Assembly: GCA_963804595.1 (NCBI GenBank)
Contig: CAWDQZ010000003.1
Span: 1 to 64,000 of the forward strand
From: DASUPK01 sp963804595
Lineage (GTDB): Bacteria > Actinomycetota > Thermoleophilia > Solirubrobacterales > 70-9
Direction: 5' to 3'
Length of the DNA stretch: 64,000 nt
In this document: in pieces, positions 1 to 7,126 of the stretch
Layout of the letters: each line of letters opens with the position of its first letter
How positions within the stretch are numbered: position 1 is the first letter of the stretch
Made by a program: the position numbers and the translations under genes
Notes under the pieces: model-generated
Told to the model about the DNA's origin: nothing
Database searches by the model: none
The model's input: the letters and a program-made list of their open reading frames with translations, nothing else

Positions 1-267
1 TTCGGGGAGAGGGCGGCTTTGGTCACCCTTTTCGCTTTCTGATGCGGAATACGCCGCGGCACGGACGCCACCGATGACAAGTGGATTGCCGTCGATTCAC
101 GCCGATTCATTCGGATTTAGGCACTGAAACGCCGGCCAGTGCCCAAATGGATCGTTGCGGCGCGGGCATTGCATCCTTGCTTGCCCCGTGCAAGCGACGC
201 CGAGGACGGCTTCACCCCAACGGGACGAGCTGGGCGTCCAGGTCTCGAAGCTCCTTCTTGAGAACCG

Positions 268-287
268 CTGCTTTGCATGGAAAGCAG
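268..287. repeat. Palindrome, GCTTTGCATGGAAAGC type
   Basis: A 20-bp near-perfect palindrome (CTGCTTTGCATGGAAAGCAG) lies 14 bp upstream of the -10 box of the first SnoaL-like gene. The same palindrome core recurs at 9684, 10457, 16065, 17651 and 20858. It has no T-tract, so it is not a standard terminator. An operator or a REP-like extragenic repeat are both possible. Confidence 0.75.
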
Positions 288-300
288 TACTCCGCCGAGA

Positions 301-306
301 GATACT
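301..306 (+). promoter_or_regulatory. Predicted -10 box (GATACT) of SnoaL gene
   Basis: GATACT is followed by GCGTGGGCG and then the ATG, so transcription would start at or next to the start codon. The same arrangement precedes SnoaL genes at 11486 (+), 25375-25380 (-), 28065-28070 (-), 37856-37861 (-) and a 5' remnant at 40934-40939 (-). A -35 element is not obvious. Confidence 0.55.
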
Positions 307-315
307 GCGTGGGCG

Positions 316-717
316 ATGTCGGAGGAGAACGTCGAGGTCGTGCGGAAACAGATTGATGCCTTCAACCGGGGCGACTTGGATGCCTGGTTGGGTTGCCTCA
401 GCCCAGAGGTCGCATGGGAGTCCCTGCCCCTCGTTGGGTTTAGAGACGTCTACCGCGGGCGGGCGGAGGCGCGAGAGTGGCTCGAGCTGCTCGTCGAAGA
501 CTTTGAGGAAGCCCACCTCGAGATCGAGGAGATAACGGCCCTGAGCGATGACAGGGTCTTCTTCGCGTACACCCAGATCGGGCGCGGTAGGGCCAGTGGC
601 TTCCCTGGAGAACTGCGCGGTTGGGCGATCCTCTGGCTCGCGAAGGGCCTGATCACGAGGCGTCAGGTCTTCTGGACCAGGGACGAGGCCCTGGAAGCCG
701 CCGGCCTTTCGGAGTAG
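316..717 (+). CDS. SnoaL/NTF2-like family protein
   Basis: This is a 133-residue protein of the SnoaL/NTF2-like fold, a small cone-shaped alpha+beta barrel that binds small hydrophobic ligands; some members are cyclases or isomerases, but most are uncharacterised. It opens MSEENVEVVRKQIDAFNRGD, has the family's YRG turn near residue 58, and ends EALEAAGLSE. The ATG was chosen because the MSEEN start is shared by at least eleven paralogues here and follows the conserved promoter. It is first of three genes with 3-nt gaps. The ligand is unknown. Confidence 0.85.
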   Translation: MSEENVEVVRKQIDAFNRGDLDAWLGCLSPEVAWESLPLVGFRDVYRGRAEAREWLELLVEDFEEAHLEIEEITALSDDRVFFAYTQIGRGRASGFPGELRGWAILWLAKGLITRRQVFWTRDEALEAAGLSE

Positions 718-720
718 TCG

Positions 721-1191
721 ATGTCGCAGGAGAACGTCGAGATCGTTCGAAGGTTCTATCCGGGAAGCGTAGATTTGGTCGCCACGATCGCTGACCCAGA
801 AGGGTTCGAGGCCGCTCGTGTCGCATGGGAGCCGCTCTTGCATCGCGACTTCGAGACCGTCGTTGCGGGGGAACTGCTGGGCGGTAGTGCTGAGATCCCA
901 GGGGGAACTTCTTCGCGCCCGGTCACCCACGGTCTGAACGGCTTCGCGAGCGCCTTCCGTGACTGGCTTAGCGCCTGGGAGAGTTGGGTGCTAATGCCGC
1001 CCGACTTCATCGATGTGGACGAGACCCGAGTGCTCGCCCTGTTCGAAGTCCGGGCGCGCTCCAAGACACATCAGGTCGAGATGCCCATTGAGGCCGCCAC
1101 CCTCTGGACCCTGAGGGATCGAAAGGTCGCGCGCCTGGAACTGTTCCTCGACCAAGCGGAGGCCCTCGAAGCCGCCGGGCTGTCGGAGTAG
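721..1191 (+). CDS. SnoaL/NTF2-like family protein
   Basis: A 156-residue paralogue, second in the triad. It begins MSQENVEIVRRFYPGSVDL and ends QAEALEAAGLSE. It is longer than its neighbours because of an insertion in the first third, around residues 18-40. The start lies 3 nt after the previous stop. A GGAG within the upstream gene's LSE-stop codons sits about 6-8 nt before this start and can serve as its ribosome binding site, so translation is probably coupled. No catalytic residues can be assigned. Confidence 0.85.
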   Translation: MSQENVEIVRRFYPGSVDLVATIADPEGFEAARVAWEPLLHRDFETVVAGELLGGSAEIPGGTSSRPVTHGLNGFASAFRDWLSAWESWVLMPPDFIDVDETRVLALFEVRARSKTHQVEMPIEAATLWTLRDRKVARLELFLDQAEALEAAGLSE

Positions 1192-1194
1192 GCG

Positions 1195-1413
1195 ATGTCG
1201 GAGGAGAACGTCGAGCTTTACCGGCGGGGCATCGAGGCTTTCAACAGGCGAGACCTCGACGCATTTCTCGCGCTTGCTCACCCTGATGTCGTGGGGATTT
1301 CGCGATTCCCCGCGATTGAGGGCGACTCCTATCGAGGGCACGACGGCCGCATGTCGAGTCGCATGGATGCGTTCGCATCGACGAGGCGAGGGCGCGTGAC
1401 GGGCCGGGTTTAG
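1195..1413 (+). pseudogene. Truncated SnoaL-like gene
   Basis: This copy starts normally (MSEENVELYRRGIEAFNRRD) and is family-like through YRGHDG near residue 51. It then loses similarity and stops after 72 residues, about half the usual 130-135. The EALEAAGLSE end is absent. A deletion or frameshift after YRGHDG is the simplest reading. It is third in the triad, 3 nt after the previous stop. Confidence 0.75.
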
Positions 1414-1513
1414 AAGATTGCTACGCGGCGCCGGATCGTGGATACTGGACTCATTAGGCCGCAATGGGCCGATCCCGAGTGGCAAGGCCCGCCTTAAACC
1501 AGGAGGGACCCTG

Positions 1514-2095
1514 ATGCGCAAGCTAGCCCTCGCCGTCACGCCGGTAATCGCGTCGCTTGTTCTGGCTGCACCCGCGTTAGCGGGGCCGATCGTCGACCCA
1601 AACACGCTCCAGCCGGTACCGCCGAACGCGACTTGCAGGGACGACGGTCGACAGGTCATCTGCGACACGTTCGTCGAAGAGTTTGCCGTAAACGAGCCGA
1701 TCGCCGATTTCGACCTGCCCTGTGGAACGATCTACGAGACGAGTTATTACCGTGGCGACGGGACGCGCTGGTACGTTGATCTCCTGGCCGTGAAACGGCA
1801 CGTCGCGGCGAGCCTCGACGGCACCTGGAGCCTCTCGCCGACAGGCGCCGGACCGAGCGTCAAGATCAGCGGATACTGGAGTATCTGGACCATCTGGACG
1901 ACTCCCGGCGACGACTCCACTGCCGTCGAGACGAGCAGCAGCGGTAACGCCTTCAAGGTCAGCGCTCCGGGTTTCGGCGTGATCCTGCAGGACGCAGGTC
2001 TTCTGTACCCCGACGGTACTCACCACGGGGTGTCCGGGCAGATCCCGTTCACGCCCGAGGTTGCGGCGACCCTCTGCGAGGCGCTCACGTCCTGA
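1514..2095 (+). CDS. Secreted protein of unknown function
   Basis: 193 residues with a clear Sec signal peptide: MRKLALAVTPVIASLVLAAP followed by ALA, with cleavage near residue 22. The mature part contains paired cysteines (TCRDDGRQVICDT, DLPCG, LCEAL). The ATG at 1514 was chosen over an upstream start because AGGAGG lies 7 nt before it and the signal peptide starts there. No family was recognised. It is probably exported and folded with disulfides. Confidence 0.75.
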   Translation: MRKLALAVTPVIASLVLAAPALAGPIVDPNTLQPVPPNATCRDDGRQVICDTFVEEFAVNEPIADFDLPCGTIYETSYYRGDGTRWYVDLLAVKRHVAASLDGTWSLSPTGAGPSVKISGYWSIWTIWTTPGDDSTAVETSSSGNAFKVSAPGFGVILQDAGLLYPDGTHHGVSGQIPFTPEVAATLCEALTS

Positions 2096-2563
2096 CGAGG
2101 TGGAAGACCGATCGAGCGAGAATCGAGAAGCATCCCTCACACGCACACGCACACCCACTGCACTTGCGCACCCGAGCTTGTACTCCCCTGCTCTGTAGGC
2201 AGAGGGCCACAACCCTCGGATTCCGCATAGGCAATCCAGATCCGCCCACGGCCCAGGCTCTCATTGGGCACTAACCCCCGGCTCCGTGCCCGTTCAGCCA
2301 GCCACCGGCAGGCACACACCCCTCCCTCCGGTCCCCATCTCAAGCATGAACCCATGCCTAGCTCGAGGCAAGGCAAGGCAAAGGCAGAGAGGCAAAACCT
2401 CGCCCGCGAGTTCGCCGGCCCCTGGATCCCCACCCAGCCCTTCGCGGAAATATGAGGACTCCACGGTTCTGTGACTCCCACGAATCGCAACGCGATAGCA
2501 CGACCTAGAGGACGGCCGCCGCGCTCCTGATGCCGCCTGCCGCCGCTGCAATTGCGGTCGGCG
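2096..2563. other. No convincing gene
   Basis: About 470 bp without a reading frame that looks protein-like on either strand. It contains an alternating CA-rich tract (about 2137-2156) and low-complexity GGCAAGGCAAAGGCAGAG-type sequence near 2370-2395. The segment near 2478-2505 resembles one near 3010-3035, suggesting an old local duplication. Confidence 0.5.
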
Positions 2564-2725
2564 CTAGGAGGAACGTCTTCGGCGGTCGCGGATCGCGAAG
2601 ACGGCCCAGCCACCGAAGGCCACGACGATCAGAGCGGTGACCAGGCCGGGAAGGTCAAACACGAACGCGGCGACGAGCACTGCGGTACCGAACAGAAATC
2701 CGAGCACTGCCTCTCGACTTGGCAC
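2564..2725 (-). CDS. Small membrane protein (paralogue A)
   Basis: A 53-residue GTG-started protein beginning VPSREAVLGFLFGTAVLVAA, with two hydrophobic segments and a basic tail (RDRRRRSS). It is a paralogue of the next gene upstream on the same strand: both begin VPxR, contain VLGFL, and end in (I/V)RDxRxRR. Both are also preceded by the same block TACGCTTTCCAC immediately before the GTG. Function is unknown; a membrane peptide is inferred. Confidence 0.55.
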   Translation of the reverse strand: MPSREAVLGFLFGTAVLVAAFVFDLPGLVTALIVVAFGGWAVFAIRDRRRRSS

Positions 2726-2740
2726 GTGGAAAGCGTACCC

Positions 2741-2926
2741 CTAGGCGGTACTTTTTCGGCGGTCGCGCCAGTCGCGGATCACGAAGAAGATCCAGGTAGC
2801 GAGGGTCAGCCAGAACAGAGTGTCGCCGATGACCCAGGGGATGCCAGGCCACAACCGGGCGAGGAACGCGAGCACCGTAGCTGGGATCAGGAATCCGAGC
2901 ACTTTGTCTCGATCTCGCCTTGGCAC
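2741..2926 (-). CDS. Small membrane protein (paralogue B)
   Basis: A 61-residue GTG-started protein (VPRRDRDKVLGFLIPATVLA...) with two predicted transmembrane stretches (about 9-27 and 33-50) and the ending VIRDWRDRRKSTA. It is adjacent to and paralogous with the 53-residue protein downstream, with an identical pre-start block. A longer frame extends upstream to 3079, but the paralogue comparison favours the GTG at 2926. Confidence 0.55.
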   Translation of the reverse strand: MPRRDRDKVLGFLIPATVLAFLARLWPGIPWVIGDTLFWLTLATWIFFVIRDWRDRRKSTA

Positions 2927-3082
2927 GTGGAAAGCGTACTGACGCGACGTTTTTGGCGCAGCCAGTCGAACAGTGAGCCGGCGGCCCTCCCCAAAGAAAC
3001 CGGGATCCGGAATCGCGATAGCACGGCCAGCACGACCGCCTGCACCGTGCAGCACCGCCGCGACGAGTGGGAGCATCAAGGA

Positions 3083-3757
3083 ATGGAATCAGCCCCAGGA
3101 CAGCCCGGAGAGGACGCCTTCGGAGAAGTGATTGAGGAAGCCTTCGGCTCGGACACCGACAGCTTCGCCGGAGTCCCGGAGTATGAACCCGAGCCGCCCG
3201 ATGTCGGTGAGTCCCTTCAACGGATGAACCAGCGGCTCGAGGAACTCAGCCAGAGGGTTGACGAGGCCGACGACGGCTACGACGACGAGGACGATTGGGA
3301 TCACGACGATCTCCAATACAACCCGGCCATCGCCCAGCCCGAGGACGATCAGAACGAGGTCCTGCGCCAGCTTCTCAGCGAGGAAGTCGCGGAGCAGGTT
3401 CAACCCTACGTCGACGCCGTGGAGAACTCATTCCGCGAGCAGCAGATCCTCCAACTTGCGGAGCGTTATCCGGCCTTGCGGGAACCCGAGACACTCGACG
3501 CGGTTTCCTCGGAGTTAGAGGCGTTCGCCCAGGCTTACAACACTCCCGGCGCCCTCACCGACCCCCGCCTGATCGAGCAGTTCCTCGTCGCCCATCTGGC
3601 GCAGCAGGCAGTCGCGGAGGCGCCGGAGCCATCGCAGGACGGTGCCCACTTGGAGACAGGCGCCGGCCCCGGTGAGCCGCAGCAGGAGGTCGACCCGGCG
3701 ACCGCGTCATGGCTCAATGCGGCGATGCCGGATGGGCACAAGGACGTTTTCTCTTGA
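3083..3757 (+). CDS. Acidic phage-like protein
   Basis: 224 residues, strongly acidic, beginning MESAPGQPGEDAFGEVIEEA. It has a coiled-coil-prone stretch (SLQRMNQRLEELSQRVDEAD, about residues 44-63), an Asp-rich linker and an alpha-helical second half. The composition resembles phage scaffold or minor structural proteins, but no family motif is visible. It overlaps the next gene by the four bases TTGA. The longer frame upstream is compositionally noise, so the ATG at 3083 is preferred. Confidence 0.55.
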   Translation: MESAPGQPGEDAFGEVIEEAFGSDTDSFAGVPEYEPEPPDVGESLQRMNQRLEELSQRVDEADDGYDDEDDWDHDDLQYNPAIAQPEDDQNEVLRQLLSEEVAEQVQPYVDAVENSFREQQILQLAERYPALREPETLDAVSSELEAFAQAYNTPGALTDPRLIEQFLVAHLAQQAVAEAPEPSQDGAHLETGAGPGEPQQEVDPATASWLNAAMPDGHKDVFS

Positions 3758-4158
3758 GCGCAGAGAAGTGGCCGCCGGCACTCGATGGCGCGATCCGCGA
3801 AGAGATCGTCAGGGGGAAGCTGCGGCCGAGCGAGGCGTGGGAGAAGGTCCAGGCTGGCACCCTCGACGGACTCGACCCGATCCCGATCCCCCGTCGGACC
3901 TTCTACTACCGCTGGACAAAGGCCCAGCATCAGTTGGCGAGAGCCGGGGAGGAGCAAGCGCACTTCCCGCGGCTGATTCATCGCCTCATGGCCCAGATGG
4001 TCGACGGCTGGGAGGATCTCGGCCCCGAGCAACTGGCCGAAGCGGTCCGGGAGCGGTTCGGTGAGGAGTGGAGCGCACACGAGGCCTCGCAGGTTCTCGA
4101 CTCGATCGTCGCCTACCGCAACAGCACGGGTCCCGCTCCGGTGGGGAGGGAAGCGTGA
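3754..4158 (+). CDS. HTH-like protein, possibly terminase small-subunit-like
   Basis: 134 residues from a TTG start that overlaps the previous stop (TTGA). The N-terminal half (AIREEIVRGKLRPSEAWEKV, then IPRRTFYYRWTKAQ) has the pattern of a DNA-binding helix-turn-helix with a recognition helix, as in phage small terminase or resolvase-type domains. The C-terminal half is helical. The next gene overlaps it by GTGA. The function is inferred only from shape and context. Confidence 0.45.
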   Translation: MSAEKWPPALDGAIREEIVRGKLRPSEAWEKVQAGTLDGLDPIPIPRRTFYYRWTKAQHQLARAGEEQAHFPRLIHRLMAQMVDGWEDLGPEQLAEAVRERFGEEWSAHEASQVLDSIVAYRNSTGPAPVGREA

Positions 4159-4673
4159 GCGACTGGCGCTCGAGTGCGGCCGCCGCGCAGGAGACCCCGG
4201 CGCACGCGGACCCTGAGGAAGCGGAGCGGACCGAAGCGCAGACGCCGGCAGCGGAACCCTCGGCGGAGGCAGCGCCGCAGCTTGATCCCTATGACGTGCT
4301 CGACAGCCTTACGGGCCACGAGCCGACCGAAGAGGAGATCCAGCGGCGCCAGGTCGAAGGGATGTGGGATGCACTCGAGGATGGATCGGCGGTCAATGAG
4401 GTCGCGGAAGCTCAGGCCACCTACGGCAACTGGATCGAGCAGTTGAAGGCGGCGAATCCTGGGATCGACAACCCGGAGGCGGTCGAAGAGATGGGTCCCA
4501 TCCTCGAGGGGATCGCTGAGGTCTACGGGCCTCAACTCGCATACGAGCCAGTAGTCATCGAGCAGGCTTTCCAGAGCATCGGCGGTTCGGAGCGGTTCGA
4601 GGCGACTGAGGCCGAGAAGCGATGGGCGAAGGTCATCCCGGCGCAGACCGAGCGGGACGCGTTCTCCCGCTAG
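4155..4673 (+). CDS. Acidic hypothetical protein, phage-like
   Basis: 172 residues from a GTG overlapping the previous stop (GTGA). The first 45 residues are a disordered Ala/Glu/Pro-rich segment, followed by helices (DPYDVLDSLTGHEPTEEEIQ and on). Its composition and length resemble the gene at 3083, and the three overlapping genes form one cassette. No known domain was recognised. Confidence 0.5.
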   Translation: MSDWRSSAAAAQETPAHADPEEAERTEAQTPAAEPSAEAAPQLDPYDVLDSLTGHEPTEEEIQRRQVEGMWDALEDGSAVNEVAEAQATYGNWIEQLKAANPGIDNPEAVEEMGPILEGIAEVYGPQLAYEPVVIEQAFQSIGGSERFEATEAEKRWAKVIPAQTERDAFSR

Positions 4674-4946
4674 CTAGAACTCTTTGACGCTCGCCCAGGC
4701 CGTGACGCAGAAGGCGAATACCGCCATTCCGCCGGCGACATAGAGGTCGGGGCCAAGCGAGATCGTCCAGTTCCAAAAGGCGATCTGTTGCGCGTAGGCG
4801 AAGCCGAAGATCACCACGGCCGCGAGGAGTGCGTTGCCGACCACATAGCCCACGGCCCACGCGATGTCGAGTACTTGTTCGCGGTAGCTACTCGGTCGTG
4901 ATCTTCGTGAGCTTCCAATTGCTGGTGAGTACATATGTGTACGCAT
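4674..4946 (-). CDS. Small two-helix membrane protein
   Basis: Up to 90 residues; the conserved-looking part is two transmembrane helices (around VGYVVGNALLAAVVIFGFAY and LYVAGGMAVFAFCVTAWASV). The start is uncertain: the ATG at 4946 overlaps the upstream gene by 59 bp, while a GTG at 4853 gives a 59-residue protein without overlap. Function is unknown. Confidence 0.45.
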   Translation of the reverse strand: MRTHMYSPAIGSSRRSRPSSYREQVLDIAWAVGYVVGNALLAAVVIFGFAYAQQIAFWNWTISLGPDLYVAGGMAVFAFCVTAWASVKEF

Positions 4947-5520
4947 AGTCGTTGCTGGTCCCCTCGAGCGTGTGTTCGATCCCGACGCCCAGCCCCAGGG
5001 GCCCCTTGACGTCCTTGAGTTCGAATCTGCGCTCCTCTACCGGGTTGGGGATCACATCGCTGGGGGAGAGATCCCTGTTCCAGACCTCCCCGCCGTGAGC
5101 GAGCACGTCGCTGTACTGGCGGGCCCCTACTTGTCCCACAGGCCCCCCGACGCTCATGGTGAAGATGTAGGGCCTCGCCCCCCACCACACCTCCAGCCAG
5201 CTCTTGCCCAGAAAACCCGAGGTGTCATCGGCCCTTAGCGCCTTGTGGTCGACCAAGTCGAATGCGAACTCGGCAGACACGGGGAGCTTTGCGATGGGCC
5301 CTGTCGGAAGCTGGGGCTGAATCCAGACCTCCTCTCTCGCCACGACCTGTTCCTCTGTGCGGTCGCCGGATTCGTCGATCCCGATCTGCAGCACGCATCC
5401 CAACGTGCCCGTAGCGGGGTCATACCCCAGCGTCGAGGTGAGTTCCTCGTTCGCAGGGTCGTCCGACAGTCCCTGCTCGAGCACCACGGGCCGCGACTTG
5501 AACGGTGGCATGTAATCCAT
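4888..5520 (-). CDS. Hypothetical protein
   Basis: 210 residues, soluble and mixed alpha/beta in appearance, with several Trp/Tyr-rich stretches (SWLEVWWGARPYIF) and a glycine-rich region. The start is well supported: GGAGG lies 6 nt before the ATG. No signal peptide and no recognised motif. It may belong with the phage-like genes next to it, but its orientation is opposite. Confidence 0.55.
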   Translation of the reverse strand: MDYMPPFKSRPVVLEQGLSDDPANEELTSTLGYDPATGTLGCVLQIGIDESGDRTEEQVVAREEVWIQPQLPTGPIAKLPVSAEFAFDLVDHKALRADDTSGFLGKSWLEVWWGARPYIFTMSVGGPVGQVGARQYSDVLAHGGEVWNRDLSPSDVIPNPVEERRFELKDVKGPLGLGVGIEHTLEGTSNDYAYTYVLTSNWKLTKITTE

Positions 5521-5550
5521 GACGAACCTCCGGAGCGATGTTACGCGCTA

Positions 5551-5577
5551 CATCGCCTACTCCGACAGTCCGGCGGC
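5551..5577 (-). repeat. Solo SnoaL stop/start junction
   Basis: A 27-bp relic reads, on the minus strand, the codons of AAGLSE-stop followed by GGCG and ATG, which is the exact junction found between tandem SnoaL genes. No SnoaL gene remains on either side. It sits just before the integrase remnant. Confidence 0.65.
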
Positions 5578-5584
5578 GGGCTAG

Positions 5585-5941
5585 GCCAGCGCGTCGCACA
5601 ACCAATCGCAAGCTGGATGAACTCGGTATCGAGTCGATCTCCGAGCGGGTCACACCGCACTCGCTGAGAAGGACGTACGCGAGCATAGAGCGGCAAGCGG
5701 CGACGATCCCGTCTACATCGCGGAGCAGCTTGGTCACACCGACATCCGGGTCACGACCCGCTACTACACGAAGGCCGTGAAGCGCCGCTCGAAGCTCTCA
5801 GGCAAGTACCTTGCGGAGTTCGAGCGTGCGCTTGAGTGGGCGACTCGGGCTGGTGAAAAGGCACTGAATGGGCACTACGAGCATTCCGGGCCGGATCAGG
5901 AGCGGGGGAGACCCACCGCGATACCCTCGGATTTGGCTTAG
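5585..5941 (+). pseudogene. Tyrosine recombinase C-terminal remnant
   Basis: Only the C-terminal catalytic part remains. TPHSLRRTYAS provides the HxxR motif, and after a frame change AEQLGHTDIRVTTRYY provides the GH and the nucleophile Tyr region. One frameshift lies near 5690-5700. It stops 13 bp before tRNA-Cys. It differs from the integrase at 15 kb (SLRRTYAS versus QARHTYAS), so it comes from a different, older element. Confidence 0.8.
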
Positions 5942-5954
5942 ACAAGCCAAACAA

Positions 5955-6025
5955 GGCGCCTTGGCGGAGTGGCTACGCAGCGGCCTGCAAAGCCGTTTAC
6001 ACCGGTTCGATTCCGGTAGGCGCCT
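5955..6025 (+). tRNA. tRNA-Cys (GCA)
   Basis: A 71-nt cloverleaf: acceptor GGCGCCT/AGGCGCC, discriminator T as expected for Cys, anticodon loop CTGCAAA with GCA at 5987-5989, and T arm CCGG-TTCGATT-CCGG. CCA is not encoded. Its 3' 44 nt plus the next base recur at 16854-16898, so this gene is the attachment site of the downstream element. Its native terminator is now probably at 16907. Confidence 0.95.
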
Positions 6026-6026
6026 C
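5982..6026 (+). repeat. attL (tRNA-Cys 3' half)
   Basis: 45 bp running from the 3' side of the anticodon stem through the acceptor end, identical to 16854-16898. Because the duplicated segment completes the tRNA, integration leaves a functional tRNA-Cys at the left end. Confidence 0.92.
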
Positions 6027-6027
6027 T

Positions 6028-6155
6028 CGCTCTACCAAGCCAGATCCCGCTCTACAAAGCCGAAAGCGACGGGTCTGGCGGGTCCTCGTTCCTCCGATTA
6101 GGTCCGGTTGTTTCCGGTTGTTTGGGGGTCTGACTGGCGCACCAATGGCGCACGG
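6028..6155. promoter_or_regulatory. Candidate integrase/excisionase arm sites, left end
   Basis: Three sets of direct repeats follow attL: CGCTCTACCAAGCC/CGCTCTACAAAGCC (6028-6041, 6048-6061), TCCGGTTGTT twice in tandem (6103-6122), and TGGCGCAC twice (within 6131-6155). The last set recurs at the right end (16794-16819). Short repeats flanking the core site are typical of arm-type sites of tyrosine recombinases; this role is inferred. Confidence 0.55.
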
Positions 6156-6262
6156 AGGCGACCGCCACACCCACTAGGATTTATGAAACCGGCTTCGCCT
6201 AAGCGCTCCAGCGAAGTACGCCACCCGGACCGGAGCAGGACCTTCAAGGAGGTCGCGTCAGG

Positions 6263-6433
6263 GTGGCAACAGCGGAATCACCGACATCGACAGGGGAAGT
6301 GGTCCAGGCCTGGGTCTCTCCCGACCTCGCCCGTGAGCTGAAGCAACTTGCCGAGCAAGAGCGGCAGTCGGTGTCCGCCGTCATCCGGCTGGCGATCGAG
6401 CACCAGCTGCACCGGGACGGGAAGCGCCCATGA
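6263..6433 (+). CDS. Ribbon-helix-helix protein
   Basis: 56 residues from a GTG (AAGGAGG 10 nt upstream). The core VSPDLARELKQLAEQERQSV followed by SAVIRLAIEHQL has the strand-helix-helix pattern of CopG/Arc/MetJ-type DNA-binding proteins. It overlaps the next gene by four bases (ATGA). As the first gene inside the element it may autoregulate the operon 6263-8307. This is inferred. Confidence 0.7.
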   Translation: MATAESPTSTGEVVQAWVSPDLARELKQLAEQERQSVSAVIRLAIEHQLHRDGKRP

Positions 6434-7119
6434 CCTGGGAGATCGCGGTCCCCTTCCAGGACGAGCGAGACCGGCTCCACCTGGGCGAGATCCACGACCT
6501 GGTTCACGAGGCGATCTCCGACCCGAAAGAGCAAAAGGTGACCTACGAGCTCCTCTTCGACCTGGCGACCACTTCGGGAATCGACACCTATGGCGACCTG
6601 CTGGACCGGCTCGAGAAGGTCGGGGAGGACGGTCGCCGCCAGCTGGTGGACCAGGCGCGATCGAGCCTGGGAATGGAAAGCCTCGCCGACGAGCAGGCTC
6701 ACAGAGTCTTCGAGGCTGCGAATCGGAGCCTTCGACTTCGACCGGCTCGTGACGCCGAGGGCAAGATTTTCCAGAGCTGCCATGCGCCCGACTGCAACGC
6801 GATGCCGCGAGACGAGCAGGGGTGTCCGGTCCCGGCAGCCGACCGGCGCTGGTTTTGCGATCAGCACAAGGACCAGGCGGAACCCGGCGATGATCTGCCG
6901 CCCGACGATTGTCAGCCGCGGTTCGATTGGGCGACCATGCGACTGCTTCCCTCAAAGGCTGAGGAGGAGAGGCTGCGCCGGCAGGAGGAGCGCCGGCAGG
7001 AGGAGCAGCGCAAGCGCCGCGAGCTGAAGCGCGAGCAGGCCGAGCGGATGCGAGCGCTTGAGGAGGCTCGCTTCGCTGAGATGGTCAAGGAACTGCCACC
7101 TGGGGTTTGGAGTGGATGA
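6430..7119 (+). CDS. Hypothetical protein with Cys/His cluster and coiled coil
   Basis: 229 residues. The N-terminal 115 residues are helical. A Cys/His cluster follows (CHAPDC, then C, then WFCDQH, about residues 117-146) that could bind zinc. The last 60 residues are a highly charged coiled coil (EEERLRRQEERRQEEQRKRR). Operon position (4-nt overlap upstream, 7-nt gap downstream) ties it to the phage-like protease genes. No known family was recognised. Confidence 0.6.
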   Translation: MTWEIAVPFQDERDRLHLGEIHDLVHEAISDPKEQKVTYELLFDLATTSGIDTYGDLLDRLEKVGEDGRRQLVDQARSSLGMESLADEQAHRVFEAANRSLRLRPARDAEGKIFQSCHAPDCNAMPRDEQGCPVPAADRRWFCDQHKDQAEPGDDLPPDDCQPRFDWATMRLLPSKAEEERLRRQEERRQEEQRKRRELKREQAERMRALEEARFAEMVKELPPGVWSG

Positions 7120-7126
7120 GGCCGCG

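Noticed and set aside
2137..2613. A 158-codon minus-strand frame
   Set aside because: Its sequence is Arg/Gly/Ser-rich without fold-like pattern and partly covers a low-complexity CA tract.
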